From contig NZ_CP101833.1 in the NCBI RefSeq assembly GCF_024498355.1, forward strand, positions 1,655,001-1,719,000: a stretch of 64,000 nucleotides of DNA, in the 5' to 3' direction. The notes beneath the pieces are model-generated. The model had not been told where the DNA came from and did no database searches. It was given only the letters and a program-made list of their open reading frames with translations. The DNA is from Bacillus pumilus (lineage in GTDB: Bacteria > Bacillota > Bacilli > Bacillales > Bacillaceae). This document shows, piece after piece, positions 63,742 to 64,000 of this stretch (its first letter is position 1; each line of letters begins with the position of its first letter). Position numbers and translations under genes: made by a program.

Positions 63742-64000
63742 ATGAGTATGAAAATTGGAGAGAAAGCCTTTAAAGAGCGAATCGGGGAAGGCTTAGAAGA
63801 CGCTGTCATGAGAGGAGCTGTTTCTTCGGCACAAGAGCGCCTGTATCAAAGGCGGATGACTGCAAGCGAAGAGCTTGGCAATTGGGAAAAGTGGCGTGAA
63901 CTTGGCGAGGAAATCAGACAACATACACTTGCTCACCTTGATGACTACTTATATCAATTAAGCGAAAGTGTGAGTGAACGCGGAGGTCATGTCTTTTTTG
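63742..64000 (+). CDS. lutB: Lactate utilisation protein B, 5' part (runs off window)
   Basis: The frame from ATG 63742 (after GAGGGGGAACGGC) is open to the window end: [20 protein letters not shown] ... [20 protein letters not shown]. This is the typical LutB (YvfW) N-terminus; the ferredoxin-like FeS region lies beyond the window. It follows lutA in the same operon. Confidence 0.93.
   Translation, partial: MSMKIGEKAFKERIGEGLEDAVMRGAVSSAQERLYQRRMTASEELGNWEKWRELGEEIRQHTLAHLDDYLYQLSESVSERGGHVFF

Overview
The window is chromosomal DNA of a low-GC Firmicute, almost certainly a Bacillus of the subtilis/pumilus branch (inference). Gene order follows the cinA-recA-rny-ymdB-spoVS-tdh-kbl-miaB-ricA-cotE-mutS-mutL stretch and the aprX-ymaC-ymaD-ebrBA-ymaG-ymaF-miaA-hfq-ymzC-ymzA-nrdIEF-ymaB-cwlC-spoVK-hflX-ynbB-glnRA stretch of B. 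subtilis as I remember it. The differences (swrC beside spoVS, no pks cluster after mutL, several private small coat-like genes) suggest the B. pumilus/safensis/altitudinis group. No rRNA, tRNA or CRISPR array was seen.

Region by region. 1-18.5 kb: housekeeping block with DNA repair (recA under a LexA box, mutSL), RNA decay (rny), threonine catabolism (tdh-kbl), tRNA modification (miaB) and sporulation (spoVS, ricA, cotE), plus an RND pump of the SwrC type. 18.7-20.2 kb: three minus-strand genes, one for a secreted protein and two for His/Tyr- and Cys/His-rich coat-like proteins with sigma-K-like -10 boxes. 20.4-26.5 kb: a CarD-family gene, two poly-gamma-glutamate hydrolase (PghP) paralogues, a RapA-like regulator whose phr seems decayed, and the intracellular subtilase AprX. 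26.5-41.8 kb: EbrAB efflux with its TetR regulator, miaA-hfq, the class Ib ribonucleotide reductase operon, spore cortex/coat genes, hflX and glnRA with GlnR boxes.

41.8-50.6 kb is an accessory island beside glnA. It holds a wrecked tyrosine integrase, a Rap-Phr pair with a new putative signal peptide, a complete LXG polymorphic nuclease toxin with a YezG-type immunity gene, then a row of orphan toxin tips each followed by an immunity gene and a near-identical CCCTCC/GGAGGG terminator. 50.6-58.8 kb: GNAT, BcrC-like PAP2 phosphatase, a frataxin-like (YdhG) protein, a RapG-like Rap with a PhrG-like peptide, YoaK-like membrane protein, the spore NHEJ pair LigD/Ku and YdaT. 58.9-64 kb: VOC protein, Rrf2 regulator, NmrA-type oxidoreductase, an M48 membrane protease lodged in a duplication of the lutA promoter region, then lutA and the start of lutB.

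The most unusual structures are: (i) a ~140-175 bp structured repeat present three times (after recA, mutL and ku), each copy bracketed by two copies of that locus's own terminator hairpin; (ii) the toxin-tip/immunity array; (iii) the M48 protease gene apparently driven by a captured copy of the lut promoter and lutA start; and (iv) three Rap genes in different states (phr decayed, phr intact, catalytic Gln missing).
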